A stretch of DNA of 64,000 bases from Tetraselmis striata. Its lineage: Eukaryota > Chlorophyta > Chlorodendrophyceae > Chlorodendrales > Chlorodendraceae. The first letter of the stretch is position 1, and each line of letters starts with the position of its first letter. The stretch lies in assembly GCA_006384855.1 (NCBI GenBank), contig VCJN01002684.1, positions 1-64,000 of the forward strand, read 5' to 3'. The notes beneath the pieces are model-generated. The model was not told where the DNA came from. It searched no databases and saw nothing but the letters and a program-made list of their open reading frames with translations. Below are positions 11,277 through 20,915 of this stretch, in pieces. The position numbers were made by a program, and so were the translations under genes.

Positions 11277-12017
11277 TTAAGCGGTATGATTCTTATGGCA
11301 CGGACCATACACGAACACACGTTGCTGGCCGAGGTGCTCAGAAAGATGCGTGGTTAAAGACGCCGAATCTCTTCCCACGACAAACCACAAGGCGTGTCTG
11401 TTCGTGTCGGGATTTCTTGGGTCTTTGACGCGATGATAAGTAGACGACCCGCTGACAACATACCATCGAGGTAGTACATTCGCGAGAGGGGTCCTTGTGT
11501 CAGGTAGGTGCTCACTCGGAATATGCACGCGTGAAATATCTGCCTTGGAGGCCGCTAGCAGCGGTAGGAGCAAATTCAGGTGACTGAACCAAGGCGACAT
11601 GGAAACGACGACGGGCTCGTTGGACAAGGCAGCGGCCTTGTCGTACATCTCCGGCGACAAGGCGTCCGCGACGAAGTGAAACTCGCGGGACGGGTTTACG
11701 TCGCTCAAGACCCTCCTGGCCATGCCGAAGAGAACGTGTGCCGTGCCGGCGAAGCCGCTGCAGGGATCCCACACGCATAGATGTTGCCATGGCTTTACGG
11801 AGGCCGTCAAGCGGTGATACTCCCACTGAGATGTATAGATGCATGATGGGTTGCTGCCAAACATCTTCCGGTACAGAGCGTGCCCGCGGTTCAAGGTGTG
11901 CTCCGACCACGTGCCAAGCATCCCCGCAATCAAGCGAACTGTGTAGGTCGACATGGTACCACCAATCTCCGGAAAAGTCCGGCGCATGAGCTTATAAGAC
12001 GAGGTGCCACGAGGCAA
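11277..12017 (-). CDS. SAM-dependent methyltransferase-like domain (N6-adenine type)
   Basis: A 246-codon open stretch with clear protein character. The motif WDPCSGFAGTAHVLF fits the glycine-rich SAM-binding motif I, the acidic loop VLSDVNPS follows, and VVSMSPWFSHL sits where N6-adenine methyltransferases carry the catalytic (D/N/S)PP(Y/F/W); here it reads SPWF, so the first Pro is kept and the second replaced by Trp. A C-terminal strand pair (WYVVSG, HALWFVVG) is as in class I methyltransferases. DIRS-type retroelements are known to encode such domains, and a tyrosine-recombinase element lies 6 kb away, but linkage is not shown. It is probably the 3' exon of the larger minus-strand gene at 12160-14162. 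Activity is doubtful because of the altered motif IV. Confidence 0.5.
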   Translation of the reverse strand: MPRGTSSYKLMRRTFPEIGGTMSTYTVRLIAGMLGTWSEHTLNRGHALYRKMFGSNPSCIYTSQWEYHRLTASVKPWQHLCVWDPCSGFAGTAHVLFGMARRVLSDVNPSREFHFVADALSPEMYDKAAALSNEPVVVSMSPWFSHLNLLLPLLAASKADISRVHIPSEHLPDTRTPLANVLPRWYVVSGSSTYHRVKDPRNPDTNRHALWFVVGRDSASLTTHLSEHLGQQRVFVYGPCHKNHTA

Positions 12018-12159
12018 GCGGGTCGGGTACGGAACAATATCTCGTCTTTACAAAATGTGCCAGTGTTTGACGGGTTCCACGCGAGAGCTGCGGGCGTTCA
12101 CCTTGCCCCACTGCAGAGATGCGGGTAATCATACCCATGATGTCGGACATACGTCATGA

Positions 12160-14162
12160 TTTCACGGCAGTGTGGAGGACGGCGGGGGGGGGGGGGGGGG
12201 GGGGCTTACGATTCGAGGTGCAGTCCAATTCAATGCGTCGACAATTGTGACATCCGCCCCCTCCGGACGACACTGAGTGGCGCGCAGCATGTGAGGAAGA
12301 TGATGAGAAGCACCCCCCCCCGCTACGCCGTCGACATGGCCCGGACCCGAGCCGCAGGTCGGGTCCGCCATAACGAAAGCCTTGTGCCGGGCAAGGTAGC
12401 TAGGGGACGAGATGAGGAGCTGGCGGTGAGCTTCCTGCACGTACTCATTGCAAATCCCCCTAACGTCGTTATACATCAGCCAGTTCTCTTTGGAAGCCCG
12501 GAGGAAGGCGCGCATGTTGACGATGCCATCGTCCACAACCCTCCCCTGCAGTCGCATGTCAGCAATGCACGTACTCATTGCAAATCCCCCTAACGTCGTT
12601 ATACATCAGCCAGTTCTCTTTGGAAGCCCGGAGGAAGGCGCGCATGTTGACGGTGCCATCGTCCACAACCCTCCCATGCAATCGCATGTCAGCAATGCTT
12701 GCGTGCCGGGACGGTGTCAGTTGTCGTTGGTATACAATAGACAAAACACAAAAGGTGGAGGGAAGAAGGGGGGGCACCACTCATGCCGAGATGCGGCTGC
12801 TTCCTGCCGCCTCCAATGAAGGTCCATGCACTATCTTCACCAGAGAACCAGCAACTCGTGCAGCAACGAGCCTGTCGCTTAGGTCGGCGACGCGGTCGCA
12901 AAGGTCTTGGCAGCCAAAGAACGCACGAGTGCACGCGTGTTTGAAGGAATTCTTGGTTGCCGACGAGAGAGACGACGGTAGGGTCGGTGATTGGCAGAGT
13001 TTCCACAACAAGGCGAGGTGCGACAAATGGCCGAGTGAGAGGCCTACCTGCGGGCGGCCGACGAAGCGGAGGGGGAGGAGCATACCGGTGGAAGCCGAGC
13101 TTGGGAGCACTTGGAGTGATCCCGGTCCTGGCCTCCTTGGTCGACGGAGGACTGAAGGCGCGATCTGAGCAAGGCCAGCTGTCGCTACAAGCGGCGGTGC
13201 GGGCTTGAAACCCGGAGATGCGGGCTCCTTGGGCGGAGATGCGAGTCGGTGAGGCAAAGATGCGGCAGCGCCATGGAAAGATGTGGCCCCGCGAGTCCCA
13301 CTGCGCGGAACCCTAAGGCGCATGTCGGCTTGACCGAGCTGGACGTTTCGGCCTATGTTGCTGGAAGGCCTTCTTCTCCTCCGGCTCCAACTCCGGTGTC
13401 GGAGCCGGCTCGCCTGGCTGGGGGACAGGGGCCTTGCTCTTCACATCTTCCGCAGTCGGCCTCTCCCTCTTCCTCAAGGGGTCTTGCCACCGGTGCTCAA
13501 CGAGGGATTGTGACCGTCTTTGCGCTTCGGCGCCTCTCTCGGCGGCTTGGCACTCTCCCTGGGACCTAGCGTAGTGCTCGCGGAAGGGGGCGGGGCTCGT
13601 CCAATCGCCAAGAGGGCCGTTGCAGCGCCGTTTTGGGAGCCATCTCCGCCAGTCGCCGATGGCGGTGGGGGAGATGCGGGCTTGTAGGATCCGCTAGCTT
13701 GACGCGGGGCCGCTGTGGCATGATAGTAGCGGTCGTCAACCAAGACGGTGACGGCTAGACTGACGCTTCGGCAAGGTTGGCGGCTGTTGGTCGTTTTCGT
13801 AACAACATGTTTCGACATGCCATGAAGGCCACGCTGAAAATCGAGGTCGTTGTGCCATTCGCGCACGGTGCGAATCGAGCATCTTGTGTGTTTCACCGTC
13901 TTGCTCTGGCACTCCACGAACATGACGCACTCCACGGCATGTAGCTAAGACCCGCCCGGCAAGGCTTGCTGGCTGCCATTGGAGTCGCGGAGAGTGCGCT
14001 TGCGGTCGTCGTATGCGTCCTCATTGAGAGGGTCAAGGAGCGCACGCACCCACAGTTTCCGAACTCCGCTTGCAGCACTCTTCGAGAAGACATGGGTCGG
14101 CAAAATGTCGAGAGCCCATGCAATATTGTTGAAAGCTCTCTCGGAGCACTCGTCGAAACCTG
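12160..14162 (-). pseudogene. Upstream exons of the methyltransferase-like gene, disrupted
   Basis: Minus-strand coding blocks in order: 14160-13947 (FDECSERAFNNIAWALDILP, then VFSKSAASGVRKLWVRALL), 13935-13350 (MECVMFVECQSKTVKHTRCS, then low complexity Pro/Ser), about 13080-12783 (CDRVADLSDRLVAARVAG), the duplicated block 12696-12437 (RVVDDGTVNMRAFLRASKEN), and 12420-12235 (HKAFVMADPTCGSGPGHVDG, another glycine-rich motif-I-like stretch). The 130-bp duplication is not a multiple of three and brings an early stop, and a stop follows the first block, so the gene as it stands looks inactivated unless spliced around both. The first block begins exactly inside the terminal sequence of the large inverted repeat. 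No family assignment beyond methyltransferase-like. Confidence 0.4.
12437..12696. repeat. 130-bp tandem duplication within coding sequence
   Basis: Copy 1 is 12437-12566 and copy 2 is 12567-12696, directly abutting, with only about four differences. Each encodes, on the minus strand, IADMRL(Q/H)GRVVDDG followed by VNMRAFLRASKENWLMYND. The length is 43 codons plus one base, so reading from copy 2 into copy 1 hits a stop. Confidence 0.95.
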
Positions 14163-14555
14163 GTCCGCTTAACCGCGCTTACCACATAGTAAGGTCGAGT
14201 AAGCGCATGTCTGTAGCAAGCTTAACCCCCGCTTAACGTTAAGCGCCGCAGCACTTTATTTCAGGGTAGAGGCATGTGTACGGCAGCGATGTCTTGCACT
14301 GAGTACTAGAGAATAGCGTGACGAGTAGCGCCACCCGTAGTCGGAAGTCATCACTACAGGTCTACAGGGCACCAGTAGTCGCGAGTTATCACTACATAAG
14401 GTACGGCGGGAGTGGCACGAGTACAGTACTCAACGATACTCTAGAAAATCACCAAGCGCGGCGGTAAGCGCGACTACTCCGCTACTACTCGCGAGTAGTC
14501 GCGTGGGTTCAAACGTGACGGGCGGGAGCTGCAGTACTGTTCGCCACATACCGAC

Positions 14556-14687
14556 TATTGAGATATCAAGCTCGAAAAGGGTGCCGATCGGACTTGGATG
14601 TCATCATCCGATATTGTAGAGCTTGAATACCCGTATGAACCGGGCCGAGGACCACACCACATGACTGTACGAGGTACTGTCCCAACA
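14556..14687 (-). repeat. TRIM 3' LTR
   Basis: This LTR comes last in minus-strand orientation. It is preceded by the purine-rich tract read on the minus strand from 14697 to 14688. Confidence 0.88.
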
Positions 14688-14939
14688 CCCCTCCTGGTTC
14701 CGAGGAGAGGGAGGACAGGAAAGTCTGGGTAGAGATCCTAGGACCTGAGCCATAGAAGCCGGGAACATCCGCGCTTGAGCCTTGATGTAGGAGAATTTCT
14801 GGGATCTGATGATCGCGTCACCGGAAGCTGCGAATCGGTCTTACACCGGATATAGAGGAAGAAGGAGAACCCATGAAATCTTGAAATGCTTCAAGCGGGA
14901 GTCGAACTAACCCGGGTATGTTGTCATACAGGTTCGCCA

Positions 14940-14956
14940 CCTAAGCTCCGAAACCA
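14940..14956 (-). promoter_or_regulatory. Primer-binding site of the TRIM
   Basis: TGGTTTCGGAGCTTAGG abuts the 5' LTR. It would pair with a tRNA 3' end reading CCTAAGCTCCGAAACCA. Farther in, the plus strand continues with GGTTCG, like a T-loop, so complementarity to the primer tRNA may extend. I could not name the tRNA. Confidence 0.75.
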
Positions 14957-15084
14957 TATTGAGATATCAAGCTCCGGGTGCCGATCGGACTTGCATGTCA
15001 TCATCCGATATTGTAGAGCTTGAATACCCGTCCGAACCGGGCCGAGGACCACACCACAGGACTGTACGAGGTCCTGTCCCAACG
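14957..15084 (-). repeat. TRIM 5' LTR
   Basis: This LTR comes first in minus-strand orientation. It differs from its partner by a small indel near GCTC and a few substitutions, so insertion was not very recent. Confidence 0.88.
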
Positions 15085-15480
15085 CCGACAACGTGATAAA
15101 TACAGCGGAAATGAATTTCATGCTGGCGGCGGATGATTTGAGGTTTTATAAAAGTAGAAGCGCCAGGCTGGATGTTGCCAACCCAAAAGCCAATGAAACT
15201 GGAGCTTCTAACTGTAGTTAAGCGCATTTAAGCGCGCTTAATCCTATCTGGCAAATTTAATAGGTGCGTGTCGGTCACTTTCAGTTTTATGCAGGTGGGG
15301 TCGGACACTGTGCGAAAGTATTGAGAAATAAACCAGAAAATGTAATTACATCTGACCGCTATTGCCCTTGGCCGCCGCCGCGGCGCGGCCTGCTACCGCG
15401 GCGGCCTGCTGGGGCCGCGCTGCCGGGGCTGCGCCGCCGCTGACCTCTTCCGCCTACCGCCGGCTTGTGGTGCTATGCCC

Positions 15481-16631
15481 GCTGGTTGACTGGCACTCCG
15501 ACTGGAAGAGTCTAATAAGTTGCTGACAGTTGCCGTTTTGACCGCGCCGCTTTCCCCCGTAGCAGCGACAAAGTCGCACCCATGGTCGAGCTCAACGGAG
15601 CTCGGTCATGGCTGGACACGTTACCCGCCACGCACGCCGCTACCGCCACTGCCACCGCCGCTGCCAATCTCCAGCCCCTGTCCCCCAATGTAGCACGCCG
15701 AGTCCGTAGCACTGCATGTATCTGTGAAGTGCGGGTCAAGCGGGAAGGTCAGCGAGCCATTATCCCTCAGATGGAAGAGAAGAGAATAACTCAGGCGGCG
15801 GGTCCGCGGCTACCGCTCCCACCAATACCGTCAGCCCGCGAGCGACGGGTCCAGCTACTGATTACCTTTCGTACCTGTGGATGGTCGGGGGTACTGTTCC
15901 GTCGGATGTGGTGTTTTGGTAATGGTAGAACATATGGGGTAGGTAGACGACGACGACTACGACGCAGCAAGAGTAGCATACCGGACTACCGTACCAGTGA
16001 GTAACGACAACATGTATTAGCAAGCTCCCCAAATACGCACGTCACAGATACGCCCTTCACGCATGGGAATTTAAAAGCGTGTGTATTCAGTAGCTCGGGC
16101 GGTCGCTCGTACCGGTACGGGGTAGGCTAGCAATGCGATGCGGGTAGCGCTGCGGCCCCGACTCCCCGATGCTCGTGCGGTCCCCGCCGGTCAATGAACG
16201 CCTAACGCGCAGCAGACACGCGAGGGCGCAAGCGGTAGCGCGTGCGCAAATACAACACTCGTGGGAATCAGGGAATGCTTACAGTGCGGAAAAGGCTTTG
16301 GAGAGTAGGGAGTAAACTGCCCGCGGGTGGTGGCGTGACGTCGGACTGGCGTGATGACGAAGGGGATGACTTGTGCGGATACGCCCGTCGTGATGCGGTA
16401 GTCGCTAGCAGTCGTAGCCGCTCCGGCGAAGCCCTGAACCTCTCCAGTGGGACCCGGCATTTCCCAAAATTGTCCAGGAGTTGTGATTCTCGGTTTGGAA
16501 AGTCGTGTCACACATTAAATTGAAGCTATCGCCGAGGCGAGTCCGAATCTGAAGAGTTTTTCGAAATCCATTAATTTTAAATCGAGGTCGATATCTTGCC
16601 CAGTCCCAGTGCTTAGTGTCGGTAATATATA
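15481..16631. other. Spacer with one uncertain ORF
   Basis: A plus-strand ORF at 15582-16004 (140 codons, starting MVELNGARSWLDTL, with alternating Ala/Thr then Arg-rich) is the only long one. It has no recognised motif and could be chance. No repeats with partners in the window were found. Confidence 0.4.
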
Positions 16632-17667
16632 GCGAGCAATTCCCCTATTATGGGGCACCCAAATTATGGGGCACCCTCTCGGGGCAAGGCCAGCCGTAGC
16701 CAGTAGGATTGCAGGAATGGAGGTGGGCTTCTCACCAGCCCTAGACCTATCTGTCTGCTAGGTTTTCCCAAGCGGGCGGTGCGCGCATGCCTCGTATGTG
16801 GGAGCTGTGACCGGGATAGTGGAGGTGGGTCAGCTCGGAAAATGTGAAATTTCAAACTTCGAATCTTCACCCGCAACACGTGGCCGCTCTCTGCCAGCCG
16901 ACGACACCTCCTCTCGTAACCTGGCTCGCCACCAGGGCCAGCTGTGACGTGACATACCTAGCAGGGATGATGGGGTGAAGGGCTGCTGTGTTGGTCTGTC
17001 GCGGGGGCGGTCGCTGGGCGTGCGTGCGTGCGTGTGCGAGCAGGAGCGATCTTGGCGAGTCGGCTCGGGAAAAAAAACGGGCGGCGCGCCTTCTCCCCGC
17101 GACGCAGAGCACATTGCCAATCAGCCTATGGCCAGGGCCGTTGCTGCAGCCAGCGCCGCGGCGGAGGCTCTACAGGCTGGGCCTGGCGCGCTCGAGACGC
17201 CAGCAGAGTCGCAGGCAGTGGGCGCCCCCCGGACCGACCCGACCTCGACCGCGATGGCGCTCCAGATCCTCGCCATGGCGCAGGGCTTGCCACCACTCCG
17301 GCAGCCTCTAGCCCCTCTAGACACCAACGTGGGCAGATAGGGGGCGGGGGGGGGCGTCTTTAGGCTCGTGGCCGGGCGTGGTTGTGACGTCGCCGCGCAT
17401 GTGTCCCTAGGTGATGGTGCGCGGCAGGCCCGCCGCGCGGGGTGCCCCATAATTTGAAAACTCCGATTTTCTAAAAAGGCCCGACCTCCACCCTCTGAAC
17501 CCGGCAATTCTATGCCTAAACTTTGTCAAATTGAGTCATAGAACAGGCCACAGACAGCCAACAGCACCCGGAATGGGATGCAAAAGACGGGGATGGCATG
17601 CAGTAATGTGGCGATTCGGGAGATTAGGTTAAACAGAAAGGTGCCCCATAATAGGGTAATTGCTCGC
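16632..17667. mobile_element. 1036-bp non-autonomous TA-flanked inverted-repeat transposon
   Basis: Terminal inverted repeats of 28 bp match at 27 positions: GCGAGCAATTCCCCTATTAT followed by GGGGCACC on the left, and its reverse complement ending AATTGCTCGC on the right. A TA dinucleotide flanks each side (16630-16631 and 17668-17669), the signature of Tc1/mariner-type insertion. A subterminal copy of AATTATGGGGCACC (16663) is mirrored at 17434-17452. The interior ORF 16975-17340 (121 codons, Ala-rich) is not a recognisable transposase, so the element is non-autonomous. Confidence 0.9.
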
Positions 17668-17994
17668 TATGCAAGATCACTGTTATGTATATTGGCCCCA
17701 CGGTCTGGTGCTAGCGACTACGTGCGGCGGGATTCTATAACTTTTCAATAAGAGTCACTTTCGCTCTCAAGAGATATACATATACCACTACGCATTGTAC
17801 TGACGTCGTGATAATGGGTTAATGACAACTAATTGATTAAAGGCGAATAGTTATCGCTCATGTTAATTACTTAGCACGAGGTTAGCAAAATCTAAAGCCA
17901 TGCACAACGGTCTTTCTGCGCGTAGCTGGCTGGCCGTAGCCAGCATCATCCTGGTACTAATACCCACACAGGATGAGCAGCTCCGCGCCAAGGC

Positions 17995-19150
17995 TACTAT
18001 GGACTGCGTGAAGCATGATCCCCAAATAGTCCAAAGCCCCCACGCAGTGGCCGCTCCACATGCATGGTGCCCACACAGCACTATCCACCATCCCACAGCC
18101 CCATGCAGCGGCGGCTCCACTCCTATCCCTACACCTTAATCATAAATCAGCGGTCGCTCCGCCCCTCGCCCCAAGCCTTCATCCATCAACCCATAGCCCA
18201 GCGCAGCGGCCGCTCCGCCCCTTGCCTCACACCTTCATCCATCAATCATCAGACCCGCGCAGCGGCCGCTCCGCGCCTCGACCCACACCTTCATCCCTAA
18301 TTCATCAGACCCGCGCAGCGGCCGCTCCGCGCCTCGCCCCGCACCTTCATCCATCAATCATCAGACCCGCGCAGCGGTCGCTCCGCCCCTCGCCCCGCAC
18401 CTTCATCCGTAAACCCATAATCCCGCGCAGCGGCCGCTCCGCCCCTTTCCCCACACCTTCATTTATAAATCATCAGACACGCGCAGCGGCCGCTCCGCCC
18501 CTTGCCCCACACCTTCATTCATAAGCACAAAGCCCGGCACAACGGCCGCTCCGCTCCTAGCCCAACTACCTTCATCCCTAATTCATCAGACCCGCGCAGC
18601 GGCCGCTCCGCCCATACCCCAACAGCTTCATTCCTGAACCAATAGCCCCGCGCAGCGGCCGCTCCTCCCTTGCCCCTATCAGCATCATCCACACCTCTAC
18701 AGCCCCGCACAGGGGCCGATCCATCCATAGTATAGTCCCACCATTTCCACCCACCTCCCCACAGCCCCGCGCAGCGGCCACTTTGCCACCATCACTATCC
18801 GCAAACCCACAGCCCCGTTGTGTGTTCGGCATGTCCACCGCCATTTCCAAACAAACCTTTACTGCCCCGCCGCAGCGGCCGTTCCGCCTCTAGCCTCATC
18901 ATCTCCCTCACCACCCCACAGTCCCGCGCAGTGGCCGATGCGCCCACAGCTCCGCCAGCCTACATCACCGAGAAGCACTTTGCACTCCTAGCAGCTTCGC
19001 CCGGCATCTGCCATGCCCTGCCGCGGCGTTCCTTAGCTTAGATTCGTGGCTATGTAGCCCCGCGCAGCAACTTGCCCGGCCGCGGTCACTGCCCGCAGAA
19101 ATAGCGCCACTCGCAACCGCTGACGGCTGGCAGGCCCGCGTAGCGGCCAG
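17995..19150. repeat. NotI-rich minisatellite, ~58-bp unit
   Basis: At least fifteen degenerate units share CGCGCAGCGGCCGCTCCGCC then a CACCTTCATCCATCAATCAT-like spacer; most carry a NotI site (GCGGCCGC). Unit edges and spacers decay toward both ends. Plus-strand frames read through as Arg/Pro/Ser repeats (for example 18060-18524), but this is a by-product of the repeat. Confidence 0.9.
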
Positions 19151-19614
19151 ACCCTAGCCATCGGCGAGTCAATCCCGGGGATTGGCTTTGATACACCGAC
19201 CTAAAACCTAAGTTGTCGGTCACTTCAGCACTCGTGAGTGGTATCGACTGAGAGGTCTTGCGAGCCTTGCAAGAAAAAGCACGCATCCCCAGGCATCCCC
19301 AAGCCTAGGGGTGCAAAAACGAGTCAACCGATTCGCCCTCACGCACCCAGCGTCCAAACACAGCGGTCCTACCTACCAGGACCGCCCCGTGGCCGAGATC
19401 CCATGGCTACGAGGATTATGCAGGGTCTAGGGCTCTTGTCTGGCCACGCTGGGTGGTGGGTTGGCGCTTGAGATATGCCGTCTGGCACATAGAGATATCA
19501 CAGGGAGCCGCGCCCTCGCGGCAATTCTAACTGCTACCTGTACTGAGGTGGATTTGTTATTGATGCCCTTTTTGTAATTCACACCAGTACATGGAAAACG
19601 CGGCGGCGGTAAAT

Positions 19615-19801
19615 ATGATCTAAACTAGTTTATGGGGTTTCCATCCTTGACCTAACCGCTTTTCAGCTACAAGTGCTGCGCAGTGGTACGGGAACTAGTA
19701 ACTGTTGTTGCGCCCTTGTTGGGTGCAGCACGAGTAGACATAAAAGCAGCCAGAACAGCTGAGCCTGCCATCTTCCAGTTTTCGCTGCGTTCCACGCAGC
19801 G
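19615..19801 (+). repeat. A1 repeat of the recombinase element
   Basis: 187 bp from ATGATCTAAACTAGTTTATG to TTCCACGCAGCG; the same as A2. It ends 114 bp before the ORF1 start and probably carries the promoter. Confidence 0.93.
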
Positions 19802-19914
19802 ATGTAAAAACTGTCTCGTAACCCGTTGCGAGCAAGGTCACCCCAGGTTGTTCAAGACCACACCCGGCTCGCCATCCGAGTGTGATATTCTCGTCCGTAC
19901 GTCCGTGCGTTACT

Positions 19915-20769
19915 ATGTCAGATGGAGATGAACCCGTCGTTGAGCCGACGCTCACGTCGTTGCAAGCAGATGTGCGTGCATTGGCTACAGCTGTGGCACA
20001 ATTGACGGCTCGTGATCGTGCTGTTGATGGAGAAGGGGCACATGGCTCCGGCTCAGGGCAGCGCTTCGCGGGACAGCCGACAGGCAGCGGGGGAGCCGCA
20101 GAGCGCCCCGACTTGCTAGAGCTAGCCCAGAGCGGCCGTGTCGGAGCAAAATCCGTGAGTGCCGAGGAAGATTACCTCGCGGTGCCAGAGCTACTGCAGA
20201 GAGCAGAGTCTGGTTACGAGGCCGTTCGACCGGTCAGCCGAGTGCCTGGACTTTTCCCGTTGAGCACCGACCTAACGAACGAGTACCTCAAGCAGGATTA
20301 CCGGCGTCTGCCGGCCCAGGAGGAGTACTTGTGGATGTCGTGTTTCGGGGCTCACATGGCCGCCCTTTTCGTGGCGCTCGACGAGCTGCTACCTTACGTC
20401 CCCGCCACTAACCAGGACTTCACCCCCTACCTCGCGAGAGCTCGGAATCACGCCGAGGCCATCGACAAGGCGTTCCGTTTTCGTCTAGCCTTCCTGCGGA
20501 GGCTGAATGAGATCAAGCGTGTGCACGGTGACCAAGGTGTTCTGGATGTGCTGCGAGCTCAGCATTTTCAGCCTGCTGCGGAGCATCTGGGTTCTGCGAT
20601 TTTTGGGGACCTGATGAGGGACTACGAGCGTCGTGTCTTCGAGGCGACCGTTGCCAGCAGCGCCAAGGCGACCGCTACTTCTCGAGTAGCGGCTGCAGCT
20701 GCAGGTCGCGGGCGTGGGCGAGGACGTGGAGGCGGACGTGGACGCGGCCGCGAAGGTGAGCACGAATGA
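19915..20769 (+). CDS. ORF1, gag-like protein with RG-rich tail
   Basis: Chosen start ATG at 19915 (MSDGDEPVVEPTLTSLQADV), 284 residues; an in-frame upstream start lies at 19882. Residues about 15-35 form a predicted helix/coiled coil (heptad-like Leu/Val), 40-95 are Gly/Ser/Glu-rich and disordered, 125-240 are helical and compact (EYLWMSCFGAHMAALFVALD, RFRLAFLRRLNEIKRVHGDQ), and the last 25 residues are an RGRGRGRGGGRGRG box of the sort that binds RNA. There is no CCHC knuckle. In position and composition it matches the first ORF of retroelements (nucleocapsid role), but homology is unproven. A strong splice donor (GAAG|GTGAGC) sits at 20755, inside the RG box. Confidence 0.7.
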   Translation: MSDGDEPVVEPTLTSLQADVRALATAVAQLTARDRAVDGEGAHGSGSGQRFAGQPTGSGGAAERPDLLELAQSGRVGAKSVSAEEDYLAVPELLQRAESGYEAVRPVSRVPGLFPLSTDLTNEYLKQDYRRLPAQEEYLWMSCFGAHMAALFVALDELLPYVPATNQDFTPYLARARNHAEAIDKAFRFRLAFLRRLNEIKRVHGDQGVLDVLRAQHFQPAAEHLGSAIFGDLMRDYERRVFEATVASSAKATATSRVAAAAAGRGRGRGRGGGRGRGREGEHE

Positions 20770-20915
20770 TGGCGTGGGGCGCCGCTCGTCGGAGCTGCAG
20801 GAGCGTTGCGAGGCCACCTTTCGGTGACCGCCGCAAAACGCACCCTTGCAGCTCAACGGCGGGATGAGCGCCCTGTGTCAGGACCTGACCCCCCCACCTT
20901 ACAGACTTCACTTAG

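Larger units (their letters stand above)
14556..15084 (-). mobile_element. TRIM: 529-bp non-autonomous LTR retrotransposon
   Basis: Two direct repeats of 132 and 128 bp flank a 269-bp interior, and the whole is bounded by the 5-bp duplication CCGAC (14551-14555 and 15085-15089). On the minus strand the LTR begins TGTTGGGACA (first T changed to C in one copy) and ends TATCTCAATA. The first interior bases, TGGTTTCGGAGCTTAGG, are a primer-binding site starting TGG directly at the LTR edge. The purine tract AGGAGGGG precedes the other LTR. No ORF is present, as expected for terminal-repeat retrotransposons in miniature. The uninterrupted opposite arm at 24860-24885 shows the empty site. Confidence 0.92.
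14148..15480. mobile_element. Left arm of a large inverted repeat, split by a TRIM
   Basis: Reverse-complement similarity to 24500-25243 runs the whole length once the TRIM at 14556-15084 is removed. The outer end reads CACTCGTCGAAAC then GGTCCGCTTAACC, with TTAAGCG motifs nearby and a GC-rich inner end (about 15361-15460). A long imperfect terminal inverted repeat of a DNA transposon of about 11 kb is the simplest reading; a pair of independent insertions in opposite orientation is the alternative. I could not define a target-site duplication. No transposase was recognised between the arms. Confidence 0.7.

Noticed and set aside
14889..14956. tRNA-like sequence on the minus strand (A-box-like GCTTAGGTGG, B-box-like GTTCGACTCC)
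   Set aside because: The A-box-like part is the TRIM primer-binding site abutting the LTR, and D and T stems do not fold properly; it is not a tRNA gene.
15582..16004. 140-codon plus-strand ORF as a confident gene
   Set aside because: Low-complexity Ala/Thr and Arg content, no domain and no splice or neighbour support; kept only as a remark.
17995..19150. CRISPR-like array
   Set aside because: Units are degenerate, spacers are also repeated, there are no cas genes, and the genome is eukaryotic.
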